A DNA stretch of 64,000 bases from Bradyrhizobiaceae bacterium (lineage in GTDB: Bacteria > Pseudomonadota > Alphaproteobacteria > Rhizobiales > Xanthobacteraceae), in contig RXJC01000054.1 of NCBI GenBank assembly GCA_003963435.1, positions 1 to 64,000 of the forward strand, read 5' to 3'. A program made the translations under genes and the position numbers. This document shows, one piece after another, positions 52,689-61,925 of this stretch (positions within the stretch are counted from its first letter, which is position 1; each line of letters opens with the position of its first letter). The notes below the pieces were generated by a model. That model was not told the origin of the DNA, ran no database searches, and saw only the letters and a list, made by a program, of their open reading frames with translations.

Positions 52689-54056
52689 ATGCACCTGCAT
52701 GCGTTTGACCGCAACGAATCCGAAGTACGCTACTACTGTCGTAAGCTCCCAAATCTGCTGACGTCCGCATCCGGTGCGATCATTCGCGACGATCGCGGCA
52801 ATCGGTTCATTGATTTTCTAGCGGCTTGCGGAGCGCTAAACTACGGGCACAATCATCCGAAACTCAAGGCAGCCGCCCTTGAGTATCTCTCCGCCGATGG
52901 AATCGTTGCGGGTCTCGACTTTCATACCAGCGCCAAGCTGGCTTTCGTCGAACGCTTCCGCGAAGTCGTACTTCTTCCACGTGGTCTGAACTACAAACTT
53001 CAGTTTCCGGGGCCAACAGGGACGAACTGTGTAGAAGCGGCCGTGAAGTTGGCCCGGAAGGTGACCGGCAGAACATCTGTTGTGGCGTTCACAAATGCGT
53101 TTCACGGGATGACCGCAGGCGCCTTGGCGTTGACTGGATCGCTCAGGGCGCGAAGCGCGTCTGCCGCAGTTCTCAACACTGTCGTCCGCATTCCGTTCGA
53201 AGGCTACCGTGGCGCCGGTCTCAGTGAGCTCGATCGGCTGGAGGCAATGGCCAGCGACCCGTCGGGAGGAATTGACCCCATAGCCGCGGTTATCGTCGAG
53301 ACGATCCAGGGGGAGGGAGGCCTCAATGTTGCATCGACAGATTGGCTGCGAAGACTAGAGATGCTGACGCGTCAGCTCGGAGCCTTGTTAGTAGTCGATG
53401 ACATCCAAGCGGGCTGCGGTAGAACCGGTTCGTTTTTCAGCTTCGAACGGGCTGGCGTCGTTCCAGACCTGGTCTGTCTTGCAAAGTCGATAAGCGGTTT
53501 CGGGCTGCCTATGTCCCTGCTTCTAATGAAGCCCGAACACGACGTTTGGGAGCCTGGCGAGCACAACGGAACCTTCCGCGGCAACGCACTGGCATTCGCA
53601 ACGGCGAAGGCCGCGATCGACTTGTGGGAAAGCGGTGAGATGGCAGTGTTGCAGCGGAATTCGCGCATACTCACACAATGGACGAGACTGATATCAGAGG
53701 AGTTTCGAGTGAATGATCTGCAGCCCAAGGGGCGCGGGATGATGCAGGGGTTGAAGTTTTCGCCGACCGAACATGCGGAAGCCGTCGCGGCGGCGGCAGT
53801 CAAGCGCGGCGTCATAGTCGAATGTTGCGGGCCCTACGGCGAAGTCCTCAAAATCATGCCACCGCTCAACATCGAGCCAGAGATCCTAATGGATGGACTC
53901 GACCGATTGGCGGACGCAATTCGGAGTGTTCTCTCCACTGAAACGCGATGCGCAACGAAATCCTGTCGCTCAAAGCGGTATAAGACCCAGCTTGATGCCC
54001 ATGATAACGGCGGTAATACGATTGTTGGCCCCAAGCTTTCGCATTCCATTGCTTAA
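52689..54056 (+). CDS. ectB: EctB-like diaminobutyrate aminotransferase
   Basis: A 455-aa class III PLP enzyme. NESEVRYYCRKLPNLLTSAS followed by ALNYGHNHP is the EctB-type N terminus; LLVVDDIQAGCGRTG holds the PLP-binding Asp, and LAKSISGFGLPMS the Schiff-base Lys. EctB makes L-2,4-diaminobutyrate from aspartate semialdehyde with glutamate. No ectA or ectC is nearby, so diaminobutyrate may feed another product. The last 29 codons overlap the convergent luxR gene, and the C-terminal tail (CATKSCRSKRYKTQ) looks non-native. Confidence 0.85.
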   Translation: MHLHAFDRNESEVRYYCRKLPNLLTSASGAIIRDDRGNRFIDFLAACGALNYGHNHPKLKAAALEYLSADGIVAGLDFHTSAKLAFVERFREVVLLPRGLNYKLQFPGPTGTNCVEAAVKLARKVTGRTSVVAFTNAFHGMTAGALALTGSLRARSASAAVLNTVVRIPFEGYRGAGLSELDRLEAMASDPSGGIDPIAAVIVETIQGEGGLNVASTDWLRRLEMLTRQLGALLVVDDIQAGCGRTGSFFSFERAGVVPDLVCLAKSISGFGLPMSLLLMKPEHDVWEPGEHNGTFRGNALAFATAKAAIDLWESGEMAVLQRNSRILTQWTRLISEEFRVNDLQPKGRGMMQGLKFSPTEHAEAVAAAAVKRGVIVECCGPYGEVLKIMPPLNIEPEILMDGLDRLADAIRSVLSTETRCATKSCRSKRYKTQLDAHDNGGNTIVGPKLSHSIA

Positions 54057-54677
54057 ATGGAACTCCACGGTCTTTTCCGAGATCCTTAAAATCTCCCCGA
54101 TTTCCCAGTTTGTTTTTCCCTCCTTGCACCAACGCAGACACTCGGTTTCTTGGCTGGTAAGCGCAACAATCGATTGTTCGCGACGATCCGCGAGTTCGCA
54201 ATATTTCAGCCAGTACTGGACGCTCAGCATATACATGTGCGTCATTCGATGCGCCGGCGCGCGGGCTTTTTGCCGAAGGCTGACGCTAATCAGGTCGATT
54301 TCTTGTCCTCTACCGTGTATCGGAATGGTAATACCCGAGTGAACGCCGAGCTCGCGGCATTGCCCAAAGAAGAGCTTCTGCTCGCGCGTGAAGCCGCCTC
54401 GGGGGCTCGCGTCCGACCAATCGAACGGGCCTCTTGCATGATGAGCACGTTGTACGACGGGGTCGATCTTGTCCCAGTCCTGGCTCGTATAGGTTTCAAC
54501 GTAACCTGGAGGAAAGTCGGCCCAGGGAAGCGACACCAGGCGCCGATTGTTCGTTCTCGCAAAAGCCGCGTTCTCGTAGCCTTCGGCGCCTATCGCCGCC
54601 ATGAACAACTTCTTTAGGTCCGCTGCTGATGAGACGTTCTGTGTGCTTTCAATAAAGGTCTCGAGATTTGTCCCCAT
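53970..54677 (-). CDS. luxR: LuxR-family quorum-sensing regulator
   Basis: A 235-aa protein. N-terminal autoinducer-binding domain with YVETYTSQDWDKIDPV and FDWSDASPRGG; C-terminal LuxR HTH LTSQETECLRWCKEGKTN then WEIGEILRISEKTVEFHL. Expected to bind the signal made by the LuxI encoded convergently and to control the luxI operon. Its last 87 bases overlap the 3' end of the ectB-like gene, so antisense interference is possible. Confidence 0.9.
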   Translation of the reverse strand: MGTNLETFIESTQNVSSAADLKKLFMAAIGAEGYENAAFARTNNRRLVSLPWADFPPGYVETYTSQDWDKIDPVVQRAHHARGPFDWSDASPRGGFTREQKLFFGQCRELGVHSGITIPIHGRGQEIDLISVSLRQKARAPAHRMTHMYMLSVQYWLKYCELADRREQSIVALTSQETECLRWCKEGKTNWEIGEILRISEKTVEFHLSNGMRKLGANNRITAVIMGIKLGLIPL

Positions 54678-54702
54678 GGTGCCCCCATCGGTATCTTCGT
54701 GA

Positions 54703-55515
54703 TCAATGTGTCGTCAAAAAATCCATCATCGCTGCGTTGAAGGCTTGTGGCGCTTGCCAATGTGCGGCGTGTCCCGCGCGGATCAGCATCGGCTGCGACT
54801 TCCAAAGATTTTTGAACGGAATGCGTTCTAGATAGTCGAGGCGCAGGAACGGATCCGCGTCGCCTTGCACAATCGCGACGGGTCGGTCCGACAGTGATAC
54901 GGTGTCGACCTCGTCGGCGCCGCGGCCCGCCATTGCATTCGCAACCATCCAATAACGGGCTCTGCCGTCTGTACGGCGGACCATACGCCACAAGTGGTGG
55001 TCTTCGCCCAGCCGCTCGCCCATCATCGCGTTGGCGTAACGGCGGACGTCGTCCCGACTGAGCCACCAGCGACCGGCGAGTGCGGTCGCGCCGGTCCAGC
55101 GGAAACCCTCGGCGGCGCCGGCAGGAGTTAGGCGCACGGGAGGGGTTCCGGTGATCAGGAGCGATCGGACCGCCGGATCCGACGCGAGCATCTCAATACC
55201 GACGTGTCCACCCAGCGACCAGCCGACGACATGATAACTCTCGTAGCCCAGCCGACCCATGAGCTTGGTCAACGTGCGCGCATATCCAGGGAAGCTATAC
55301 GTCGTACTGGGTCGGTTTGAATTATCCGACCCCCCGTGCCCCGGCAGATCAGGCACTACTATGCCGAGATCTGACCGCGACAGCTCCCTTAGCTGCCTTG
55401 CAAACACTTCTTTGCACGAAGAATTGCCGTGGATCAGAACAATACCAAGCCTTCCGGCTTTTCGATGAAACAGCCGAAGTCGCAATCCTTCAATAACAAG
55501 TGTGCGCGACGTCAT
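54703..55515 (-). CDS. alpha/beta hydrolase
   Basis: A 270-aa protein from ATG 55515 (MTSRTLVIEG). Oxyanion LIHGNSSCKEV, nucleophile Ser in VVGWSLGGHVG, Asp in VQGDADPFLRLD, His in RAGHAAHWQAP. Substrate unknown. It lies 25 bases upstream of luxR on the same strand, so it may act on the signal or a related ester/lactone, but this is inference. Confidence 0.8.
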   Translation of the reverse strand: MTSRTLVIEGLRLRLFHRKAGRLGIVLIHGNSSCKEVFARQLRELSRSDLGIVVPDLPGHGGSDNSNRPSTTYSFPGYARTLTKLMGRLGYESYHVVGWSLGGHVGIEMLASDPAVRSLLITGTPPVRLTPAGAAEGFRWTGATALAGRWWLSRDDVRRYANAMMGERLGEDHHLWRMVRRTDGRARYWMVANAMAGRGADEVDTVSLSDRPVAIVQGDADPFLRLDYLERIPFKNLWKSQPMLIRAGHAAHWQAPQAFNAAMMDFLTTH

Positions 55516-55959
55516 CGGCGAGCTTCGCAAAGACGATGGCAAGCATTATTGGCTTCGCGGAAAAAGCTTATCAGGCGCAATCTATGATTGTTCATCCTAC
55601 ACGCGTAGATGGGCCGGTCAAGCCGTATCTAGGCGATGCAGCAAGTGTTGGACTTCGGGCAACCCGGATGAGACGGTTCACGGCCACGGTCGCTATCGGC
55701 CAGGCAGTTGGTGGCTGCAGTGAGAAAGCCAGGCGAACAAACCGAATTTCGCTAGGCCAGCGCTGCCATTGCGCGCCGGTCAGTAGGCTAGGGATCGATC
55801 TCGTTTCGAGATCAGAAGGATCTCAAACATGATCTTGTAGTGAGGATCAGCGTACGATTTGTTCATGCATTGCATCATAGACCCAATCCGCTGCGAGGTC
55901 GTTTGGTACGAACAAGTAGCGGAAGTTCGGCTGCCCGGTGCGGTTAGCTAGGAGAGTAG
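55516..55959. other. intergenic region between quorum and catabolic loci
   Basis: About 440 bases without a supported gene. CTAGGAGAGTAG just before 55960 is a good ribosome site for the oxidoreductase. No repeat or terminator recognised. Confidence 0.4.
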
Positions 55960-56979
55960 ATGCCTGCAAGCGAGATGAAGGCAATCCGACAGCATGAATT
56001 TGGTGGCCCTGAAGTGCTGCGGTACGAGAATGCGCCAGTCCCCGTATTAAAGTCAGGCGAGGTTCGCATTAGCGTTCGCGCGGTGGGTATCAATCCTCCC
56101 GATTGGTATCTACGCGATGGATATAAAGCGCTGCCTCCGGAATGGCAGCCGGAAGTCTCCTTTCCTGTGATTTTGGGGACAGATGTATCGGGCGTTGTCG
56201 ATGCGGTCGCCGACGACGTCGAGGGCTTCTCCGTTGGCGATGAGGTCTACTCCATGGTTCGTTTTCCCGGCGGTCTTGCGGGAGGCAGCAGGGCCTATGC
56301 CGAGTACGTCACCGCGCCGGCGTCGGAAGTTGCGCTTAAGCCGAGGGGCATCGATCATGTGCATGCGGCCGGAGCTCCGATGTCGCTGCTCACCGCGTGG
56401 CAGTTCATGATCGAACTGGGTCACGTCGAACCGAATCCGCTGCAACCCAAGGAACATCAACCCGTCCCGCTCGAGGGCAAAACCGTGCTTGTGAACGGGG
56501 CGGCGGGTGGCGTAGGCCACTTCGCGGTGCAGATCGCGAAACTGAAACGCGCGCGCGTCATCGCCGTGGCGTCAGGCAAGCACGAGCCGGTTCTGCGCGA
56601 ACTCGGGGCCGACGACTTTATAGACTACACTCAGACCCCACCCGAACATATTGTGCATGACCTCGATCTTGTCATCGACGCACTCGGCGGTCCGACCTCC
56701 GGTCGTTTTCTAAGTACGCTGAAGCGTGGCGGGGCATTATTTCCCATATATCCCTTGGGCTTCTCGGGGGCAAAGGAAGCCGAGGAGCTGGGCGTAACGG
56801 TATCGGCAACCCAGGTACGCTCGAACGGCGCGCAGCTTGCTGAAGTAGGTTGCTTGCTTAATGACAGCACGCTCCGCGTCGTCATCGACAGCACGTTCGC
56901 GCTTGCCGATGCTCGCCAGGCCCACGAGCGAGCAGCCAAAGGGCACATTCAAGGCAAGATTGTACTCACCGTCGCTTGA
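55960..56979 (+). CDS. NADP-dependent zinc-free MDR oxidoreductase (quinone reductase type)
   Basis: A 339-aa protein. N-terminal GroES-like domain (FGGPEVLRYENAPVP), and nucleotide-binding VLVNGAAGGVGHFAVQIAK at about 180. It lacks the zinc-binding Cys/His set of alcohol dehydrogenases, typical of quinone oxidoreductases and enoyl reductases. C-terminal HERAAKGHIQGKIVLTV is the usual MDR end. Convergent to the LysR gene, so may not belong to its operon. Confidence 0.85.
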   Translation: MPASEMKAIRQHEFGGPEVLRYENAPVPVLKSGEVRISVRAVGINPPDWYLRDGYKALPPEWQPEVSFPVILGTDVSGVVDAVADDVEGFSVGDEVYSMVRFPGGLAGGSRAYAEYVTAPASEVALKPRGIDHVHAAGAPMSLLTAWQFMIELGHVEPNPLQPKEHQPVPLEGKTVLVNGAAGGVGHFAVQIAKLKRARVIAVASGKHEPVLRELGADDFIDYTQTPPEHIVHDLDLVIDALGGPTSGRFLSTLKRGGALFPIYPLGFSGAKEAEELGVTVSATQVRSNGAQLAEVGCLLNDSTLRVVIDSTFALADARQAHERAAKGHIQGKIVLTVA

Positions 56980-57053
56980 GAGCGAGCGGGCTATCGATCG
57001 ATGTCGCTTGTCCGCAGCGGTTCAGATGTTCGATCCCGGTCGGCATAAAATGC

Positions 57054-57950
57054 TCAAGTTCTTCGCACCGGAACGGTCAAGATCTTTCCTTCTTCAATCA
57101 GAGAGCGGCACACGATCTTCAAAGCGGTGACCACTTCACGCGTGGCCCGGCTGACCGGCCGTCCGCGCGGTAGCGCCAGAGCGCGCTCGGCTTGTATCCA
57201 CGGTACTCGCGCGGCTGACAACACGCCGGCAGCGACTTCCTGCTGGATGCCGGAAAACGGCAGTAGGCCATAGCCGAGACCCGCGGCCACCATGCGCTTC
57301 ATCGGCGTACTGTTGTCTACCCGCAACGAAGAGGGCACGGTCGATGGGAACGGAGTGCGGCTGAGCGGCGTCACCGCGGCCGGCAAAGTGTCGAACTCCT
57401 TGCGGGTCAGCTTGCCGCGTTTGAGCAGGGAATCCCGTGGCGGCCCGATCACGAATACCTGTTCTACAACCAGCGTTTCATAGTCGAGGTGATCGTTCGG
57501 CAATGGCGTCGTTACGATCGCCAGGTCGAGTTCGCCTCGCAGTAGGCGATCAGACAAGCTCTCCGTCAGGCCTCCGCTCAGCTCAAGTCGAACGCGTGGA
57601 AACTGCTTCACGAAGATCTGGGCGAGAGGGGCGTACAGAATGTCGCCGAGACTAGATGGTGCTCCGAGCCGCACTGTGCCGCTGGGCTCACGATTTTCGG
57701 TGTGCACTTCGGCTTTTATGTCATCAACGACCGCGAGCAACCAGCGCCCACGCGCGAGCAGCACCTTGCCGGATTCCGTCACGGATACGCCGCGCGCGCC
57801 GCGTTCGAGCAGTGAGCCGCCCAGTTCATCTTCCAGTTCTTTGACGTGGCGGCTAAGTGCCGATTGGGCCACGTTCAGCGTACTCGCGGCTGCGGCGAAG
57901 CCGCCGCGTTCCGCAACGGCAACGAAGTAGCGGATTTGGCGCAAATCCAT
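57054..57950 (-). CDS. LysR-family transcriptional regulator
   Basis: A 298-aa protein from ATG 57950 (MDLRQIRYFVAVAERG). HTH FAAAASTLNVAQSALSRHVK, then ELEDELGGSLLERG, and a substrate-binding domain starting with GTVRLGAPSSLGDILYAPL. Divergent from the FAD hydroxylase gene across about 110 bases, the classical layout for aromatic catabolic operons; likely activates it in response to a pathway compound. Confidence 0.9.
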   Translation of the reverse strand: MDLRQIRYFVAVAERGGFAAAASTLNVAQSALSRHVKELEDELGGSLLERGARGVSVTESGKVLLARGRWLLAVVDDIKAEVHTENREPSGTVRLGAPSSLGDILYAPLAQIFVKQFPRVRLELSGGLTESLSDRLLRGELDLAIVTTPLPNDHLDYETLVVEQVFVIGPPRDSLLKRGKLTRKEFDTLPAAVTPLSRTPFPSTVPSSLRVDNSTPMKRMVAAGLGYGLLPFSGIQQEVAAGVLSAARVPWIQAERALALPRGRPVSRATREVVTALKIVCRSLIEEGKILTVPVRRT

Positions 57951-58059
57951 TCCACGTCCTCCAATCGCAAATCGAGATAGGGACCATATCAAATATATGC
58001 TTGTGAGATAGGAGAAAAGGAGCAGTCTTCCCTCAACGATAATTCAGGGAGAGACGAGC
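57951..58059. promoter_or_regulatory. divergent LysR/hydroxylase promoter region
   Basis: AT-rich stretch with TCA-N12-TGA (ATCAAATATATGCTTGTGAG), a loose LysR-type dyad, and GGGAGAGACGAGC before ATG 58060. Assigned from position and composition only. Confidence 0.4.
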
Positions 58060-59679
58060 ATGGGCATCGCTGCGGATGATTCGCGCAGGACGTCGGTATT
58101 CATCGCCGGCGGCGGGCCGGTAGGTCTTGCGATGTCGCTATTGCTCGACAGGTTCGGCATCGACTGCGTGCTGGTCGAGAAAAGCCCGACCACAACGGAT
58201 CATCCAAAATCGCGAGGGTGCTGGGTCCGGACGATGGAGATCTTCCGGCAATGGGGCATCGAGCAGGCCGTCCGAGAACGCGGACTGCAAGAAAATTCCG
58301 ACATGTTCGTCTACCTCGACAGTATTGCGGGACACGAGTTCGGCCGAACCCGCCCTGAACCAAACGTCGGTCACACTCCGGCCTGGAAGAGCCTGGTCGC
58401 GCAGGATGTGGTCGAGGAAGAGATTCTAAGGGTGGTGGAGAAGTCCAAGCACGCAACGGTGTTGTTCAGCACCGAGTGCGAATCATTCGAGGAAACCAAT
58501 AGCGGCATCCGCGTCAAGACACGTTCGGAAAAGACCGGTGAAGTGACGGAATGGACTGCGACCTATCTGATCGCAGCCGACGGAGCAGGTAGCCGCACGC
58601 GCCGCAGCGCCGGCATCGAGATGGTCGGGCCGTCAACGCTGGCGGTGATGTCAAACGAATATTGGCGCGCCGATTTGTCGCGGTTGCCGATCGCGCGCGA
58701 GGCAGCCGGCTTTATGATCATTCCGGATGAGCCTGGGCTGCCCCGCGCCGGCATTCTCAACACGAACGGCAGGGATCGCTGGTTGACCGTGACCCAGATC
58801 GGCCTGACCAAGGATGATCGCGAGCGGCCCTGGACCGACCAGGAATTCATCGAGATCGCGCGGGGCCATGCCGGCATTCCCGATCTTGAGGTAACGCTGC
58901 TGAACCGCTCGATCTGGCGCGTCAGCATGCAGGTCGCCGAAACGTTTCGAAAAGGACGGGTGTTTCTCGTCGGCGACTGCGCACATCGATTCCCTCCCAC
59001 GGGCGGCTTCGGCCTGAATTCCGGCGTCCAAGACGCACATAATCTGGCCTGGAAACTCGCCTTCGTGCTGAAGGGTCTGGCGAACGACAAGTTGCTCGAC
59101 AGCTATTCGAGCGAACGTCGACCAATCGCGCAGTCGAACGCCAATTTCAGCTACGGAAATCGACGGCGCTTCGAACTCACGGACGACGCCGTGCGGTCGC
59201 AGAATCCGGACCGGATCCGCTTCTGGATCAACGACATGGACAATCATCTGCACAGCATCGGGCAGAACTTGGGACACAACTACGAGGATGGAGCGGTGAT
59301 CCCGGATGGCACCGTCGCAAAGGCATTGAACTCGCGCTACTACACGCCGACTGACCGTCCTGGCGCGCGTTTCCCCCACATCTGGCTCGACGCGCCGCGC
59401 AAACGTTCGACGCTCGACTGGTTCGACAAGGATTTCACTGTCGTCGCAGGTCCGCTTGGCGGCGAGTGGCTGGAAGCGGGCCGCGAGGTGTCCAAGAAGG
59501 TCGGTTTGTCGCTCTCGTTGAAACAATTGCCCGCCGCCGATCCGGCGGAAGGATTTCAGCTGGGCATGCGTGGGGCCGTACTGGTGCGCCCCGACGGACA
59601 TGTTGCGTGGCGAATGCCGTGGCTGCCGCAAGATCCGGCAAGAGAGCTCGCCGGCGCGATCTCAACCCTCCTGCACTAG
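58060..59679 (+). CDS. FAD-dependent aromatic hydroxylase (class A flavoprotein monooxygenase)
   Basis: A 539-aa protein. FAD Rossmann motif VFIAGGGPVGLAMSLLL, DG motif YLIAADGAGSRTRR, and GD motif FLVGDCAHRFPPTGGFGLNS. The C-terminal thioredoxin-like domain matches the TfdB/MhpA group, which hydroxylates phenolic rings using NAD(P)H and O2. First gene of the operon with an alpha/beta hydrolase, an aromatic-acid-type permease and an M24 enzyme. Confidence 0.87.
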   Translation: MGIAADDSRRTSVFIAGGGPVGLAMSLLLDRFGIDCVLVEKSPTTTDHPKSRGCWVRTMEIFRQWGIEQAVRERGLQENSDMFVYLDSIAGHEFGRTRPEPNVGHTPAWKSLVAQDVVEEEILRVVEKSKHATVLFSTECESFEETNSGIRVKTRSEKTGEVTEWTATYLIAADGAGSRTRRSAGIEMVGPSTLAVMSNEYWRADLSRLPIAREAAGFMIIPDEPGLPRAGILNTNGRDRWLTVTQIGLTKDDRERPWTDQEFIEIARGHAGIPDLEVTLLNRSIWRVSMQVAETFRKGRVFLVGDCAHRFPPTGGFGLNSGVQDAHNLAWKLAFVLKGLANDKLLDSYSSERRPIAQSNANFSYGNRRRFELTDDAVRSQNPDRIRFWINDMDNHLHSIGQNLGHNYEDGAVIPDGTVAKALNSRYYTPTDRPGARFPHIWLDAPRKRSTLDWFDKDFTVVAGPLGGEWLEAGREVSKKVGLSLSLKQLPAADPAEGFQLGMRGAVLVRPDGHVAWRMPWLPQDPARELAGAISTLLH

Positions 59680-59690
59680 CGAGAAATCCG

Positions 59691-60482
59691 ATGCAATCGT
59701 TCGAATCCGCTGACGTCACCACGGCCTACGAAAGAACCGGTCGCGGCGACCCGCTCGTGCTGCTGCACGGCGGCGAGGCCGATCATTCGATGTTCGATGG
59801 TCTTGTGCGAGCCCTGGCGGGAAATTTCACTGTGATCGCCTACGATCAGCGTGATTCCGGTGCTACCAAGAATTCTCCGTCGCCCTATTCGCTTGCGGAT
59901 CTGGCAGACGATGCCGCGGCACTGATCCGTGGCCTCGGCTACGACCGTGCCCATGTCATGGGAACCTCGCTCGGCGGACTGATCGCACAAGTGCTGGCCG
60001 CGCGCCACCCGGCCAGCATTGATCGGTTGATCCTGAGCAGCACGTGGAAGGTCAACAAGAGTCCGTTGGAGGTGAATGGAGAGGTCTTCCGCAAACTCGC
60101 TGCATATCGCGCAGACGTCGTGGCCAACGCGCCAAAGATCGCTGAGTATTTCTTTCCGCCGGAGCATCTGCGCGCACGGCCTGAACTGATCGAGATATTC
60201 CGCGGCAACAACCGCGACGATGGCCAGAGGTTGCGGCGAGGCGCGCTGCTGGCTCAGCCGGTCCTCGCGGACCTCGCAGGGTTCGATCGTCCGACGCTGC
60301 TTCTGGGAGGTAGCGATGACCGCCTGATACCAAACGTGGAGACGTTCGCGCTGGCGCGCGATCTAGCGTCCGCTGAGACGCAGGTCATCGCGCATGCGGG
60401 TCATGTGTCGTCGATCCAGGCGCCGGAACGCGTGGCGGAAGCGGTGACGGAATTTCTGACTTCAAAAAAGAAAGCGGCTTGA
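59691..60482 (+). CDS. alpha/beta hydrolase, possibly a ring-cleavage-product hydrolase
   Basis: A 263-aa protein. LVLLHGGEADHSMFD, nucleophile Ser in HVMGTSLGGLIAQVLA, Asp in LGGSDDRLIPN, His in HAGHVSSIQAP. Similar to enol-lactonases and C-C hydrolases of aromatic pathways. Eleven bases after the hydroxylase gene. Confidence 0.83.
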   Translation: MQSFESADVTTAYERTGRGDPLVLLHGGEADHSMFDGLVRALAGNFTVIAYDQRDSGATKNSPSPYSLADLADDAAALIRGLGYDRAHVMGTSLGGLIAQVLAARHPASIDRLILSSTWKVNKSPLEVNGEVFRKLAAYRADVVANAPKIAEYFFPPEHLRARPELIEIFRGNNRDDGQRLRRGALLAQPVLADLAGFDRPTLLLGGSDDRLIPNVETFALARDLASAETQVIAHAGHVSSIQAPERVAEAVTEFLTSKKKAA

Positions 60483-60498
60483 CAACAAGGGGGAGGCC

Positions 60499-61911
60499 AT
60501 GACTGAGCAAGCGAGCGCGGCATCGTTCGATGAAGCGCCGGTGACGAAGCGTTACTGGCTATCGACCATTCTCTTCGCCATGACCGGCGTGGTCGACTTC
60601 TTCGACTTCTTCGTGGTCGGATTTCTTGTCTCCGTGCTGGCACCGAAATGGCATCTGACCTTCGGGCAGACGTCGATCATGCTGATGAGCGCCGGCATCG
60701 GCGCGATGCTCGGGGCCTTCGCGGCGGGAGTTCTGGCCGACCGCTTCGGGCGCAAGCCGCTGGCCGTTTCCGGAGTCCTAATCTGCGGCATGACATCGGG
60801 GGCGATTGCATTTATTCCCGAAGACGGCTGGATCATGTTCGCGATCTTGCGCTTCTTCGTAGGCTTCGGCCTCGCTGCTGGCGCCGCGGCAGCCGTCCCG
60901 GCCATCGTCGAATTTGCGCCGACCCGCCACCGAACGCTGGTCGCCAGTCTGGTCGTCGTTCCAGTCGCCTTTGGCATACTTTCGGCGTCCGTAACGGCAA
61001 GCTTCTTGTTGCCGGTGGTCGGATGGCGGGGGTTGGCTGCGGTCGGCTTCCTCCCGATCGTCATGGCGGTACTGACCGTGATTATCATGCCCGAATCCCC
61101 GCGTTGGCTGATCAGCAAGGGCCGGATCCGTGAGGCGCAAGCCAGCATCCGCAAGCTGTATCAGGTCGGCGACCGTACGTTCGCGCTACCCGCGCTACCG
61201 ACAGCAAGCCCCGCGACATTTGCGGATCTTTTCGCCCAGCAGCGCCGCTTCTGGTTGACGGTTCTCACCTGGTTCGGTGCCAGTACTGCGAACTATGGTG
61301 TCTTCCTCTGGGGGCCGACCATCGTGGCGCTTCTGCTGGGGATGAAGCCTCAGGATGCCGCGAAGATGTTCATCTATGTCAGCCTCGCTGGCGTGGTCGG
61401 TCGGATCGGATTCGCCTTCATGGCTCACCGGTTTGGCCGCAAGCCGTGCGGTCAATTGATGGGGTATGGCACGGCCATCTCGTTGGGATTGGCGGCTTAT
61501 TTCCACAACGATTTCGCCGGCTCGGTGCCGCTGTTCCTCGTTTTCCTGATTATCGGCGCACTGTTCTTCGACGGCGGCTTCTCTAACCTCGCGCCCTACC
61601 CGGCGGAAATCTTTCCGGTTCAGCTTTCGGGACGCGCGGTCGGGCTGGCCCAGCTCTCCAACGGCGTTGGCAAGATCGTAGGCCCGCTGTGTCTCGCATT
61701 GATCGCGGGCGCCGACAATTTCGTCCATCCGAGTGCCACCGCGTCCGCCGTGATGCCGGCCTTCGTATTTCTCGCCGGGGCAGGCCTCTTGATTGGCCTC
61801 GCGTTTACGTTTCTCGGCGTCGAGTCGCACGGGAAGCCGGTTTCCTTGTTTGGCCGCAGCGCCGGTGCGAATGCCGCACCGGAGTCGTTGGCGGCGAAAA
61901 CGGCCACATAG
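60499..61911 (+). CDS. MFS transporter, aromatic-acid:H+ symporter (AAHS) type
   Basis: A 470-aa protein with 12 hydrophobic segments. Signature AGVLADRFGRKPLAVSG between helices 2 and 3 and MAHRFGRKPCGQLMG in the second half; MPESPRWLISKGR after helix 6. DFFDFFVVGF in helix 1 carries acidic residues as in AAHS importers. Co-transcribed with catabolic genes, so likely imports the substrate. Confidence 0.87.
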   Translation: MTEQASAASFDEAPVTKRYWLSTILFAMTGVVDFFDFFVVGFLVSVLAPKWHLTFGQTSIMLMSAGIGAMLGAFAAGVLADRFGRKPLAVSGVLICGMTSGAIAFIPEDGWIMFAILRFFVGFGLAAGAAAAVPAIVEFAPTRHRTLVASLVVVPVAFGILSASVTASFLLPVVGWRGLAAVGFLPIVMAVLTVIIMPESPRWLISKGRIREAQASIRKLYQVGDRTFALPALPTASPATFADLFAQQRRFWLTVLTWFGASTANYGVFLWGPTIVALLLGMKPQDAAKMFIYVSLAGVVGRIGFAFMAHRFGRKPCGQLMGYGTAISLGLAAYFHNDFAGSVPLFLVFLIIGALFFDGGFSNLAPYPAEIFPVQLSGRAVGLAQLSNGVGKIVGPLCLALIAGADNFVHPSATASAVMPAFVFLAGAGLLIGLAFTFLGVESHGKPVSLFGRSAGANAAPESLAAKTAT

Positions 61912-61925
61912 CGGGTGAGGATCCC

